Source: Deinococcus betulae
GTDB taxonomy: Bacteria; Deinococcota; Deinococci; Deinococcales; Deinococcaceae
Direction of reading: 5' to 3'
DNA length: 64,000 bases
Assembly: GCF_020166395.1 (NCBI RefSeq)
Contig: NZ_JAIQXU010000001.1
Span: 372,001-436,000, forward strand
Shown here: positions 48,136-59,309 of the stretch, in pieces
Layout: each line of letters starts with the position of its first letter
Position numbering within the stretch: the first letter of the stretch is position 1
Program-made: the position numbers and the translations under genes
The notes under the pieces: model-generated
Databases searched by the model: none
What the model was told of the DNA's origin: nothing
The model's input: the letters and a program-made list of their open reading frames with translations, nothing else

Positions 48136-48786
48136 TTGGCCCAGCCGCCGCGTACCGCCACCCAAGTGACCACGACACCCCCGCCCCTCGTTCTGTCTCA
48201 TCTGACCCTTCAGGCAGCGGGCCGCCCGCTGGCGTGCCTGCCCCATCTCACCCTGAACCGGGGCGAGGTGCTCCATCTGCTGGGGCCCAACGGTGCAGGC
48301 AAAACCACGCTGCTGCGTGTCCTGGCCGGCGAATTACCCGCAACCGGCCGGGCCGAAGTGCTGGGTCATCCACCGGGAAGTCTGGGCGCCCGCGCCGCCA
48401 CGGCCTGGGTGCCGACCCATGCTCCCCTGCCCGACGACCTGACCGCTAAGGAAAGCCTGCACTTCACGGCGGCGCTGTGGCGCCGGCCCGTTCAGCCGCT
48501 GCTGACCCTGGCCGCAGCCCTGGGACTGACACGCTGGCTGGGCGCCTGGCCCACAGAACTGTCTCAGGGCACGCGGCAAAAAGTGGCCCTGAGCGGCGCG
48601 CTGGGCCTGGGCCTGCCGCTGACCTTGCTGGACGAACCGTTCGGCACGCTCGATAGTGCCACGCGGCAGGTCACGCGAGAGGCCATTCAGACTGCCGCCC
48701 GCGCCGGCAGCGCCTTTATCATCACCACTCACGGCGACGAACTGGCGACTATGGATGTTCAGACGTTGAGCCTGGACAGCGCGTGA
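48136..48786 (+). CDS. ABC transporter ATP-binding protein
   Basis: A 216-aa single ATPase domain. Walker A is LLGPNGAGKTTLLRVLAGEL (about residues 48-67), the signature motif is degenerate (ELSQGTRQKVALSGAL, with SQGTR in place of LSGGQ), Walker B is PLTLLDEPFGTLD and the switch His lies in IITTHGDE. CcmA/YhaQ-like exporters share this compact form. TTG 48136 follows GCAGGAACGG; GTG 48166 is an alternative. Its stop overlaps the permease GTG. Confidence 0.88.
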   Translation: MAQPPRTATQVTTTPPPLVLSHLTLQAAGRPLACLPHLTLNRGEVLHLLGPNGAGKTTLLRVLAGELPATGRAEVLGHPPGSLGARAATAWVPTHAPLPDDLTAKESLHFTAALWRRPVQPLLTLAAALGLTRWLGAWPTELSQGTRQKVALSGALGLGLPLTLLDEPFGTLDSATRQVTREAIQTAARAGSAFIITTHGDELATMDVQTLSLDSA

Positions 48787-50063
48787 AAAGCGGCGCTTCA
48801 CACCACGCCGTCTGGGCGGCCCAGCACCTGACCACCCGCCGGGCCTGGAGCTTTACCTGGGCCGCGCAGCGCGCCAGTGGGGTGCCGCTGCTGGCTGCCT
48901 ACCTGGGGGCCGCAGGACTGGTCGCCCTGCTGAGCCTCTGGCAGCTGTACCAGCCTGCACCCTTCACGCTTCCTCTGGGGCTGGTCACACCGATTGTCTG
49001 CGCGGTTCTGCTGCTGGCGGTGCTCGTCAGCCGCCGCCCGAATGTCGCCCTGACCACAGCCGAACTGGGCTGGCTCCGTTCGCCCACGCCGCCCTGGGCG
49101 GTCCTGGCCTGGCCCCTTCTCCGAACAGCAGCCCCCTGGTTGGGTGCAGGGCTTCTGGGCGGCGCGGCCCTGCTGGTGGTCAGTCTTCCAGCGTGGCCTG
49201 TGGCGGCGGCCCTGCCTGGCCTCGCCGCTGCCGTGCCGGTCCTTCAGGCGGCGAGCCACGCGCAGCGACTCACCGCCAGCCGCCGCGTCCGGTTGCTGCT
49301 CACGGTGCTCCCGCCTCTTCTGGGAGCGCTGCACCCCCTTGGGCTGATGGTCGGCGGGCTCCTGACGCTTCTCGCTGGCGGCTTCATCTGGAAGCAGACG
49401 CTGCGTTCAGCCCTGCCTCCACGCCTGCTGCGACAGCTGGAGGTGCAGGCCGTGCGCGCCGGAACCCGGCGGCTGGGCCTGCCGCCCCTGGCGGTCAATG
49501 CCGATGGCCTGCGGCCCGCACGGCGGTGCACCGTAAAGCCGCCTGTCGCCCCCACCCCAGCCCGCATCCTGCTCTGGCGGGCCACCTTGCCCCTCCTGAT
49601 CTCTCCAGCGGCGGTGCTGCCGACCCTGCTGGGTGGTCTGGCCCTGGCCGCCGGGCTGCCTGGCCTGATGGGCCCATGTCTGGCCACCGGGCTGCGGCTG
49701 CTACCAGCGCTGCCTCCACCAGCAGCCCCGGTGCCCGCGTCCAAAGCCCTGTGGTGGAGCCTGCTGCCCAGCGGCCTCACACTAGGCGCGGTGTGTGCGG
49801 TAGGCGCACTGCTGGCAGGCGCCAACCTGGCCCTGACCCTCAGTGCGGGACTGGCGCCCTGGCTGGCCCTCGCCGTGTTTCACTGGCTGGGGGGCAGCCG
49901 CCCCACGGCTGGGGCCGGTGTCCGGATGCAGCTGGAACTGGGCGCAGGGTTGACCCCTGGCATTCTGACGGCGACATGCGTAGGCCTGGGCTTACCCAGC
50001 CTGGCCCCACTGGCTCTGCTGGGACTGGGCCTACTGGCACTGCTGGTGAACCCTCTGAATTGA
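48783..50063 (+). CDS. ABC transporter membrane protein (permease)
   Basis: A 426-aa, very Leu/Ala-rich protein with about 10-12 hydrophobic segments and no enzyme motif. GTG start in a GTGA overlap with the ATPase gene marks it as the cognate permease. It lacks the signatures of import permeases, so an exporter is more likely. The substrate is unknown. Confidence 0.78.
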   Translation: MKSGASHHAVWAAQHLTTRRAWSFTWAAQRASGVPLLAAYLGAAGLVALLSLWQLYQPAPFTLPLGLVTPIVCAVLLLAVLVSRRPNVALTTAELGWLRSPTPPWAVLAWPLLRTAAPWLGAGLLGGAALLVVSLPAWPVAAALPGLAAAVPVLQAASHAQRLTASRRVRLLLTVLPPLLGALHPLGLMVGGLLTLLAGGFIWKQTLRSALPPRLLRQLEVQAVRAGTRRLGLPPLAVNADGLRPARRCTVKPPVAPTPARILLWRATLPLLISPAAVLPTLLGGLALAAGLPGLMGPCLATGLRLLPALPPPAAPVPASKALWWSLLPSGLTLGAVCAVGALLAGANLALTLSAGLAPWLALAVFHWLGGSRPTAGAGVRMQLELGAGLTPGILTATCVGLGLPSLAPLALLGLGLLALLVNPLN

Positions 50064-50206
50064 TGCCCACAGCGGAATCCTGAGCGGTTGGGGGGAATCT
50101 ACTCTCAATGGCTGTTCAGGCAACCAAAGTTCGTGATGGAAAGAGGCAGCACCGTAGGCGGAAGTGAAGGGCGAACAGCACACCTCAACCGAACTGGCCG
50201 CCGCTG

Positions 50207-51289
50207 TCAGGGCACTCGTATGGTCGTCAGCATGGCAAAGTGGTCGCTGATTTTGGGCCTGTCCTGACGAATGCGGTCGCCCGTGTGTGCCAGCCCCGCC
50301 GAGTAGAAGAAATAGTCAATGGTGCGGTCGGGTTGCCCCACCGCCGGGTCGTTCGGGAAGTGGGTGTAGTACTTCGCCTCCCCTGTCTCAATCTGCGCCT
50401 CGCTGGGAAAGGACTCGTACGCGTCCATCAGGGGCTTCAGTTCGGTCTGAGGATTGAAATAGGCGCGTTCCCGCTCGCGCAGGCGCGTGTACGCCCCCGC
50501 CGTGCCCAGCAGGTTGAAGTCGCCGCCCATCAGCCAGGGGCCTGGTGTGCCGCCCAGCAACTCGCCCACCGCCGCCACCTGCCTGTGCATGGTGTCGCAG
50601 CCCTGGGCAAAGGCGTCCATATGCGTCTGGTAGGCGGTCAGGGGCGGGCCGCCCTGAACAGGCAAGGTGACGCCCAGCACGGCGCGCTTGAAGTTAAAGG
50701 CCACCGTCACTGGATCGCCGCAGATGCGCGGCAGGGCGTACCGGGTCGCCCCCGCCAGGCGGAAGCGACTGAGGGTGCCCAGGCTCAGGCCCACCTCGCC
50801 CATGATGCTGGGGTGGGGCACGAAGGCGGCGCGGTGATAGTACGCGGTGGCCGTGCAAGGATAGGCCCCGCCCAGCCGCGCCTGAAGCTGGGCCAGCTGG
50901 TCGGCGTGGTCGGTGCGCTTGCTGTCGCGGTCCAGCTCCTGGAGCAGGATCAGGTCAGGGTTTTCCTGGCGAATCACGGCCACCACCTCGGTCAGCGTGC
51001 GTGCCAGGCTTTCGGGGGTGGGGCGGGTATCGGGACCGTCACCCGCCAGGGTGTCGTAAAAGAACACGTACCCGCGCCCGGCCAGGTACTGCACGTTCCA
51101 GCTCAGCACCTTGACCGCCTGACCTCTCTGCAGGGTCGGCGTGGTGGCCGGGCAGGTGAGGTCAGCCGCCTGCACAGCTTTGGGGTGGTCGGTCAGGGCG
51201 TAGACCAGGCCCACCAGTGCCGCCACCAGCACCGCCAGACCCAGCAGAGCGCGCGGCCACCACCGCGCCCGGCGAGATTGAAGTCGCAT
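50207..51289 (-). CDS. Membrane-anchored endonuclease/exonuclease/phosphatase-family protein
   Basis: A 360-aa product with one N-terminal membrane segment (WPRALLGLAVLVAALVGLVYAL) and an EEP (DNase I-like) domain: VKVLSWNVQYLAGRGY, PDLILLQELDRDSKRTDHA (metal-binding Glu), YQTHMDAFAQGCDTMHRQ, WLMGGDFNLLGTAGAY and RTIDYFFYSAG plus KISDHFAML. It may cleave DNA, phospholipids or sugar phosphates outside the membrane. ATG 51289 is preceded at 9 nt by TACACT; the long open frame beyond it overlaps arsB and is not coding. Confidence 0.85.
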   Translation of the reverse strand: MRLQSRRARWWPRALLGLAVLVAALVGLVYALTDHPKAVQAADLTCPATTPTLQRGQAVKVLSWNVQYLAGRGYVFFYDTLAGDGPDTRPTPESLARTLTEVVAVIRQENPDLILLQELDRDSKRTDHADQLAQLQARLGGAYPCTATAYYHRAAFVPHPSIMGEVGLSLGTLSRFRLAGATRYALPRICGDPVTVAFNFKRAVLGVTLPVQGGPPLTAYQTHMDAFAQGCDTMHRQVAAVGELLGGTPGPWLMGGDFNLLGTAGAYTRLRERERAYFNPQTELKPLMDAYESFPSEAQIETGEAKYYTHFPNDPAVGQPDRTIDYFFYSAGLAHTGDRIRQDRPKISDHFAMLTTIRVP

Positions 51290-51391
51290 GTTGAGGGCAG
51301 TGTAACGAATTTCCTGGCCTTTCCCAGACCCAGGCGGGCTGCTCGGCGGCCACCAGCATGAGGTGAATGACGCAGGCTCTACAGTGCGGGC

Positions 51392-52675
51392 GTGCTGGCC
51401 GCGCTGCTTGTTCTTCTGACCGTCGGTCTGGTGATCTGGCGGCCCTCTGGCCTGGGACCGGCGCGCGCCGCGACACTGGGGGCCCTGGCCGCTCTGCTGA
51501 CTGGCGTGGTCCCCCTCAGCGCTCTGCCCGCGTTGTGGCAGGCCACCTGGAACGCCACGCTGACCCTGGTGGGCCTGATGGTCCTGAGCCTGCTGCTGGA
51601 CGCGGCCGGCCTGTTCCGGTTGGGCGCGCTGTATGTGGCCCACTGGGGCAGAGGCAGTGGCCGGCGGCTGCTGGCCCTGCTGGTGGGGCTCAGCGCCCTG
51701 GTCGCCGCCCTGTTTGCCAACGACGGCGGCGTGCTGATTCTCACGCCCATCGTGCTGGAACTGGCGGCGCTGCTCAGGCTGAACCGGGCCGCCACCCTGG
51801 CCCTGGCACTGGCTGTGGGCTTTGTGGTTGACGCCGCCAGCCTGCCGCTGACGATCAGCAATCTGACCAACCTGCTGGCCGCCGACGCCTTTGGGCTGGG
51901 GTTTTCTGGCTATGCCCACGTGATGGTGCCCGTCAACCTGGCGGTGGTGCTGGCCTGTTTCCTGACCCTGCTGCTGGTGTATGGCCGGCAGCTCCCCCAG
52001 CGTTACGACCCTGCTGACCTGCCTGAGCCGCGTAGCGCCGTTCACTCCTGGGCTGTGTGCCGCGCCGGCGTGGTCGCGGCGCCCTTCTTGCTGGCCGGCG
52101 CCTTTCTAGCCGAAGACCACGGCATGCCCATCAGCGCGGTGGTTGGGGCCTGCGCCGCTGGGGTGTGGCTGGTGGCGGCACTGGGGCGGCAGGTGGACAG
52201 CCGCGCGGTGGTCCGGACGGCTCCCTGGAACGTGGTGATGTTCAGTCTGGCCATGTTCACCGTGGTCTCGGGGCTGCGGGAAGCCGGGCTCAGCGGTCAC
52301 TACGGCGACTGGCTGGCCGGCTGGGCCGAGCGGGGTGAAGGCGCGGGGGTGCTGGCGTCCGGGCTCAGCGTGGCGGCCCTCAGTGCTGGCCTGAACAACC
52401 TGCCCGCGCTCCTGATTGCCCTCCTGGGCCTGCAAGAGGCCGGCGTCACCGGGGCGGCGCGGGACGCCCTGGTGTACGGCGCCGTGGTCGGCGCCAACAT
52501 CGGCCCCAAGCTGACGCCCATTGGCAGCCTCGCCACCCTGCTGTGGCTGCACGTGCTGCGCGGGCGCGGCCTGGACGTGAGCTGGGGCGACTACCTGCGC
52601 GCCGGGCTGCGCCTCACGCCCCCCGTGCTGCTGGTGGGGCTGCTGGCCCTGTGGCTGCGGCTGGCCCTGGGCTAA
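51392..52675 (+). CDS. arsB: ArsB-type arsenite/anion efflux membrane protein
   Basis: A 427-aa ion-transporter-superfamily protein with about 11-12 membrane segments. ArsB/NhaD-like signatures are LVAALFANDGGVLILTPIVL, SLPLTISNLTNLLAADAFGL, ALSAGLNNLPALLIALLGL and GANIGPKLTPIGSLATLLWL. It should move arsenite or antimonite out of the cell. No arsR or arsC lies nearby, so another anion is possible. GTG 51392 follows TACAGT by 6 nt (leaderless), divergent from the EEP gene. Confidence 0.88.
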   Translation: MLAALLVLLTVGLVIWRPSGLGPARAATLGALAALLTGVVPLSALPALWQATWNATLTLVGLMVLSLLLDAAGLFRLGALYVAHWGRGSGRRLLALLVGLSALVAALFANDGGVLILTPIVLELAALLRLNRAATLALALAVGFVVDAASLPLTISNLTNLLAADAFGLGFSGYAHVMVPVNLAVVLACFLTLLLVYGRQLPQRYDPADLPEPRSAVHSWAVCRAGVVAAPFLLAGAFLAEDHGMPISAVVGACAAGVWLVAALGRQVDSRAVVRTAPWNVVMFSLAMFTVVSGLREAGLSGHYGDWLAGWAERGEGAGVLASGLSVAALSAGLNNLPALLIALLGLQEAGVTGAARDALVYGAVVGANIGPKLTPIGSLATLLWLHVLRGRGLDVSWGDYLRAGLRLTPPVLLVGLLALWLRLALG

Positions 52676-52684
52676 CCTGAGCGC

Positions 52685-53104
52685 GTGAAGAGCCGTATTC
52701 TGGGGCCCTTGCTGACACTGATGGTCCTGCTGGCTGGGGCCGCCTGGTGGCAGTCCGGGGCGCGCTGGCGAGGGGCCCTGTACTGCGCCGAGCAGCCGGG
52801 CCAGGTCTGGGGCGTGGCCCCCATCCCTGCCGGTGCCACCCTCCTGTGCCCCGAATCAAGCAGCGTGCGGGCCGAAGTGCGCCGGGGCGACACCCGAATC
52901 GAGCAGTATCTGTTCGCCGACTGGCAGCCCGAAACGCTGCTCCGGCTGCTGGAAGCGGAGGGCTTTACCCGCCTGTCCACCCGCCCCGACGACGGCATTC
53001 AGTTCGAGGCTGTCCTGACGAGCGGCCGCGAGCGTGTCCTGTATATCGCCGAACACCGGGGCGAGGGCACGCTGGTCAACCTGGGCGGCACGCCCATGCG
53101 TTAA
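52685..53104 (+). CDS. Small membrane-anchored or secreted hypothetical protein
   Basis: The 139-aa product starts with a hydrophobic segment (ILGPLLTLMVLLAGAAWW) and has two Cys in the mature part (GALYCAEQ, TLLCPESS) that could form a disulfide. No family recognised. TAACCT, which uses the arsB stop codon, lies 6 nt before GTG 52685, so it can be expressed from its own leaderless promoter as well as with arsB. Confidence 0.6.
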   Translation: MKSRILGPLLTLMVLLAGAAWWQSGARWRGALYCAEQPGQVWGVAPIPAGATLLCPESSSVRAEVRRGDTRIEQYLFADWQPETLLRLLEAEGFTRLSTRPDDGIQFEAVLTSGRERVLYIAEHRGEGTLVNLGGTPMR

Positions 53105-53144
53105 AAAAGGCCAGATGGCCGATGCCAGCAGGCCGTTTGTGCGC

Positions 53145-53248
53145 TAAACTGCCTCCATGATCCGCTCTGCGCTTCTCAGCCGGGGACGCCTCGACTAGCC
53201 TCACCGCTACGTTCGAGCGTCCCCGGCTGCGTGCCGGGGCGTTTTTTT
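53145..53248 (+). promoter_or_regulatory. leuS leader: leaderless leader peptide, antiterminator and terminator
   Basis: TAAACT (53145-53150) stands 6 nt before a 13-codon ORF. A 14-bp stem pairs 53180-53194 (inside that ORF) with 53213-53226. Its 3' arm overlaps CCCCGGC (53221-53227), the 5' arm of a terminator (CCCCGGC/GCCGGGG, then seven T). The two stems cannot coexist, which is the layout of a transcription attenuator ahead of leucyl-tRNA synthetase. Confidence 0.65.
53157..53198 (+). CDS. Leader peptide of leuS (MIRSALLSRGRLD)
   Basis: A 13-codon ORF beginning at the predicted 5' end of the leuS transcript. It contains three Leu codons (CTT CTC and a later CTC) and two Ser codons, and ends inside the loop of the antiterminator stem. 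The Leu content ahead of a leucyl-tRNA synthetase gene suggests a sensing role; this is inference. Confidence 0.55.
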   Translation: MIRSALLSRGRLD

Positions 53249-53322
53249 GCTGATGGCTGAAGGAACAAGTCACGTCCCCCATCACCCCTCAGTCACCCTT
53301 GCCCTCAAAGGAGCCCTGTCTC

Positions 53323-55800
<2,478 letters not shown>

Positions 55801-55814
55801 CGCACTTCTTTCGA

Positions 55815-55857
55815 CAGGGCGCACCACCTGCACAGGCCAGTGCGCCCTGCCTTTTTT
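55815..55857 (+). terminator. Rho-independent terminator of leuS
   Basis: CAGGGCGCAC/GTGCGCCCTG is a perfect 10-bp stem, followed by CC and six T. Confidence 0.88.
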
Positions 55858-55900
55858 GCCCAATAGTCCGACAATTCAAGCGAAAGGCAAAAGATACCAG

Positions 55901-55930
55901 TTGACAAAATAAACTACTTTGTTCTAACGT
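55901..55930 (+). promoter_or_regulatory. azoR promoter with an embedded palindrome
   Basis: TTGACA (55901-55906), an 18-bp spacer and TAACGT (55925-55930). Between them ACAAAATAAACTACTTTGT (55904-55922) is an AT-rich near-palindrome, a likely operator for a redox- or quinone-sensing MarR/HxlR-type repressor not seen in this window. Confidence 0.6.
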
Positions 55931-55973
55931 GGCTTTACCACAACTGAAGCCCCTACGGGCTTCTGGAGGCTAT

Positions 55974-56624
55974 ATGACAAACGTACTTTTTGTTCAGGGT
56001 AACCCGAAAAGTGTAGAGCAGTCCGTCTCCTTGCAGCTGGGTCAGCACTTTGTCGAGACGTTTCAGGCGGCCTCAGCCAACACGGTGGTCAGCACCCTGG
56101 ACCTCTACAGCGACTTCATTCCCCTGATTGACGCTGATGTCGTAACCGGATGGGGCAAGCTGGCAGCGCAGCAGGACCTCTCGCCCGAAGAGGCGCAAAA
56201 AGTGCAGCGTCTGGGCGAACTGGTGGACCAGTTTCTGGCCAGTGACGTGCTGGTGTTTGCGGCGCCGCTCTGGAACTTTGGTTACCCGCCCATGGTTAAA
56301 GCCTATATGGACGCCGTGGCTGTGGCGGGCAAAACCTTCCAGTATTCCCCCCAGGGTCCAGTGGGCCTTACCAGGGGCAAGCGCGCGGTCATTCTGGAAT
56401 CGCGCGGCGGGTTCTACAGCGGCGACGCGCAGAACTTCCTCCACTCTGCCAACTATCTAAAAGGCTTCCTGGGCTTTCTGGGCGTCACGGAGGTCGAGAC
56501 GGTCTTTGCCGAGGGCCTGAACTTTGACCCCAGCAAAGCCGACGAGATTCTGGCCGCCGCCAAGGGCCGCGCCGCCCAACTGGCCCAGACGATGGCCAAG
56601 CAGCCAGAAGCCGCACTGGTCTAA
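55974..56624 (+). CDS. azoR: FMN-dependent NADH-azoreductase
   Basis: The 216-aa flavodoxin-fold quinone/azo reductase has VQGNPKSVEQSVSLQLGQHF (FMN phosphate loop), VFAAPLWNFGYPPMVKAYMD (the AzoR signature), and ILESRGGFYSGD near the active site. It reduces quinones and azo dyes by two electrons, limiting redox cycling. GGAGG lies just before ATG 55974, and a consensus-like promoter precedes it, so this gene is conventionally led. Confidence 0.92.
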   Translation: MTNVLFVQGNPKSVEQSVSLQLGQHFVETFQAASANTVVSTLDLYSDFIPLIDADVVTGWGKLAAQQDLSPEEAQKVQRLGELVDQFLASDVLVFAAPLWNFGYPPMVKAYMDAVAVAGKTFQYSPQGPVGLTRGKRAVILESRGGFYSGDAQNFLHSANYLKGFLGFLGVTEVETVFAEGLNFDPSKADEILAAAKGRAAQLAQTMAKQPEAALV

Positions 56625-56819
56625 GCCGAAGTCGGGCGAGCTTCAGCACAGGCTTCGGCGTTGACCCGGCGAGAAGGAATCGGAGACCTCAGGACAACAG
56701 CCGCTTCCTGGATGATGGTTGGCTGTGGAAGACGGCGCAGCGAGGACAAGGCAGCAGACCGCCGCACTCATCCGGCCGAGGTTACCTCTCGGCGCCGCAG
56801 GGTAGACGGTGGGACACAG

Positions 56820-56860
56820 CAAAGAGCGAGCGTGCCCGTGTGTGGCCCGCTCGCTCTTTG
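56820..56860 (-). terminator. Bidirectional terminator between azoR and the SpoOM gene
   Basis: CAAAGAGCGAGCG/CGCTCGCTCTTTG is a perfect 13-bp stem with a 15-nt loop lying between convergent genes; each strand ends in CTCTTTG. The rest of 56625-56819 shows no gene. Confidence 0.75.
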
Positions 56861-56897
56861 TCCGGCAGCACTTCACGCGCTGGGCCAGTTCTCCCGC

Positions 56898-57632
56898 TTA
56901 CATCAGGCTGCGAATGCGGCCTTCCAGTTCGCGGGCCACCGCGTCAGGGCCGGCTTGCAAGGTCTGGCTGCTCAGGTGCCAGTTGCCTTTACGCTCCGTC
57001 TCGCTGGTAAAGATGCTCGCCATGCCAGTGGCGCGGCGGTCAACCTCCAGAATCACGTCCAGGCCGCCCATCTGCGGGAAAATCATCATCTCGATTTCCG
57101 CAATCTTGTACTGGCCGTAGGGCGGGCGGAAGCTGATTTCCTGGGCGATGCGGCCGTGGTGGTATTCCACCTCGCTGCCTGACAGCTGAAACCCCAGCTG
57201 CTGCGCGGCCATGAACAGGGTTTCCATCTCACGGCTGGGCAGAATCTGGAGGGTGTCCTGGTCGCCGGGGTCGGCGGCGCCCGCAATGTCGGCGTCGGTG
57301 GCCAGCCAGACCGAGGTGCCGCTGAGAGTCAGGGGCGTGCCCGCAGGCACAGGAATGCTGAAGGGGAATTCGCGGCGCTCGCCTGGGCGCAGATCGAAGC
57401 CCGGCACCACGGCGACCTTGCTGAGCTGGTGGTGAACATAGGTGTCGTCGTGCTTGTAGCGGGTCGCCAGGCCCAGGTTAATGCGCTCGATGCGCTGGTC
57501 CACGCCCCCGCCCGTCACGACGATCACGCCGTTGACACTCTCGCCAATGCGCACAGCAGGGTTCTGCACCTGGGCGTCCACGCGCGCGCCACCCACACCG
57601 ACTGCGGCCATCATCCGTTTTAAGAATCCCAT
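56898..57632 (-). CDS. SpoOM-family (arrestin-like) protein
   Basis: A 244-aa member of the sporulation-control SpoOM/Spo0M family, which has an arrestin-like double beta-sandwich. Signatures are MGFLKRMMAAVGVGGARVDA at the start, VNGVIVVTGGGVDQRIERIN, REFPFSIPVPAGTPLT and the C-terminal GQYKIAEIEMMIFPQMGGLD. Non-sporulating bacteria also carry it; the function is poorly known, with an envelope or stress role suggested. ATG 57632 has GGGAGGAG close upstream. Confidence 0.86.
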   Translation of the reverse strand: MGFLKRMMAAVGVGGARVDAQVQNPAVRIGESVNGVIVVTGGGVDQRIERINLGLATRYKHDDTYVHHQLSKVAVVPGFDLRPGERREFPFSIPVPAGTPLTLSGTSVWLATDADIAGAADPGDQDTLQILPSREMETLFMAAQQLGFQLSGSEVEYHHGRIAQEISFRPPYGQYKIAEIEMMIFPQMGGLDVILEVDRRATGMASIFTSETERKGNWHLSSQTLQAGPDAVARELEGRIRSLM

Positions 57633-57687
57633 ACTCCTCCCTGTACGCCCCAGGCGCGTGAATAGTTCCGAAGATGACGTTTGGAGT

Positions 57688-58470
57688 CTAAGCCTTTTTG
57701 GCCGCGGCGCGCGGTGACCGGACGGGCGGCGCGAGGAGGGCCGCCTGCATGGCCGCCCCAATGATGCCAGCCTCGTTGAGCAGCTGCGCGGGCACCACAC
57801 GGCTGCGGTCCAGGGTCAGGTGGGGCGTCCATTTGTCGGCTTTTTTGCTGATTCCACCACCGATAATGAACAGCTCCGGGCTGAACAGCAGTTCCAGGTG
57901 TTGCAGGTAGGAACAGGCGCGTTTGCTCCACTGTTTCCAGTTCAGGTCGTCGCGTTCCCGCGCCCGGTCAGAGGCCCAGGTTTCGGCGTGTTTGTCGCGC
58001 AGCCACAGGTGCCCCAGTTCGGTGTTGGGCACCAGCACGCCGTCATGAATCAGGGCGCTGCCAATGCCGGTGCCAAAGGTCAGCACCATGACCGTGCCGT
58101 CCTGACCGGCGCCGGCGCCAAAGCGGGCCTCGGCCAGCCCAGCAGCGTCAGCGTCATTGAGCAGATGCACCTCCTGGCCCACCGCCTCGCTGAGTAGGGT
58201 ATCGGCGTCCAAGCCAATCCAGTCTTTGTGCACGTTGGCCGCTGACAGGGTGCGCCCCCGCTGCACGATGCCGGGAAAGGTCACCCCCACCGGGCCGGGC
58301 AGCCCAAAGCCCTGGACCAGCTCGGCCACCACTGCCTTGACGTCGGCGGGCGCGGCGCCTTCCGGGGTGGGGATACGGCGGCGCTCGCCGACCAGCTGCC
58401 CGGTCAGGGTGTCCACCGGCGCGCCCTTGATCCCGCTCCCGCCTATGTCAATGCCCAGAGTCACGCTCAT
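57688..58470 (-). CDS. ppgK: Polyphosphate glucokinase (ROK family)
   Basis: It phosphorylates glucose using polyphosphate (often also ATP). The 260-aa protein has [20 protein letters not shown] (phosphate 1), [60 protein letters not shown] and [18 protein letters not shown], with [11 protein letters not shown] near the end. The lack of the ROK zinc-Cys cluster and the TELGHLWLR segment are typical of PPGK. TAGGCT lies 9 nt before the ATG. It is divergent from a TetR gene. Confidence 0.93.
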   Translation of the reverse strand: MSVTLGIDIGGSGIKGAPVDTLTGQLVGERRRIPTPEGAAPADVKAVVAELVQGFGLPGPVGVTFPGIVQRGRTLSAANVHKDWIGLDADTLLSEAVGQEVHLLNDADAAGLAEARFGAGAGQDGTVMVLTFGTGIGSALIHDGVLVPNTELGHLWLRDKHAETWASDRARERDDLNWKQWSKRACSYLQHLELLFSPELFIIGGGISKKADKWTPHLTLDRSRVVPAQLLNEAGIIGAAMQAALLAPPVRSPRAAAKKA

Positions 58471-58594
58471 ATGGGGTACAGCCTAAGCGATAGGCCACGC
58501 CCAGCGCCCCTGCCTGGCCGCCCCACTCTGTGAACTGAGTTCTTGTTTGAACAGGGTGCAATTTTGAACCGGGCGCGCTATACCTTGGGGAATC

Positions 58595-59212
<618 letters not shown>

Positions 59213-59270
59213 GACCCAGGTGGGGCGCAGCGCGCGGTTCCCAGGAGGGCGCCGGGAGTACACTGCGCCG

Positions 59271-59309
59271 GTGAACGCCCTTCTCTTCCAGTTCCGCAGC
59301 AGGCCATGA
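59271..59309 (+). CDS. Leaderless mini-ORF coupled to the 2-phosphoglycerate kinase gene (MNALLFQFRSRP)
   Basis: TACACT (59259-59264) lies 6 nt before GTG 59271; twelve codons follow and the TGA (59307-59309) overlaps the ATG of the kinase gene. This is the longest of the three such mini-ORFs in the window. Confidence 0.5.
   Translation: MNALLFQFRSRP

Noticed and set aside
51290..52045. N-terminal extension of the EEP-family gene to ATG 52045
   Set aside because: It is antisense to arsB and Gln/His-rich; a signal-anchor segment begins properly at 51289.
53145..53248. T-box riboswitch before leuS
   Set aside because: No AGGGTGGNACCGCG element and the leader is too short for a specifier stem; a leader-peptide attenuator fits better.
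56643..56876. Minus-strand frame between azoR and the SpoOM gene
   Set aside because: It overlaps a 13-bp bidirectional terminator and has no protein-like pattern or start signal.
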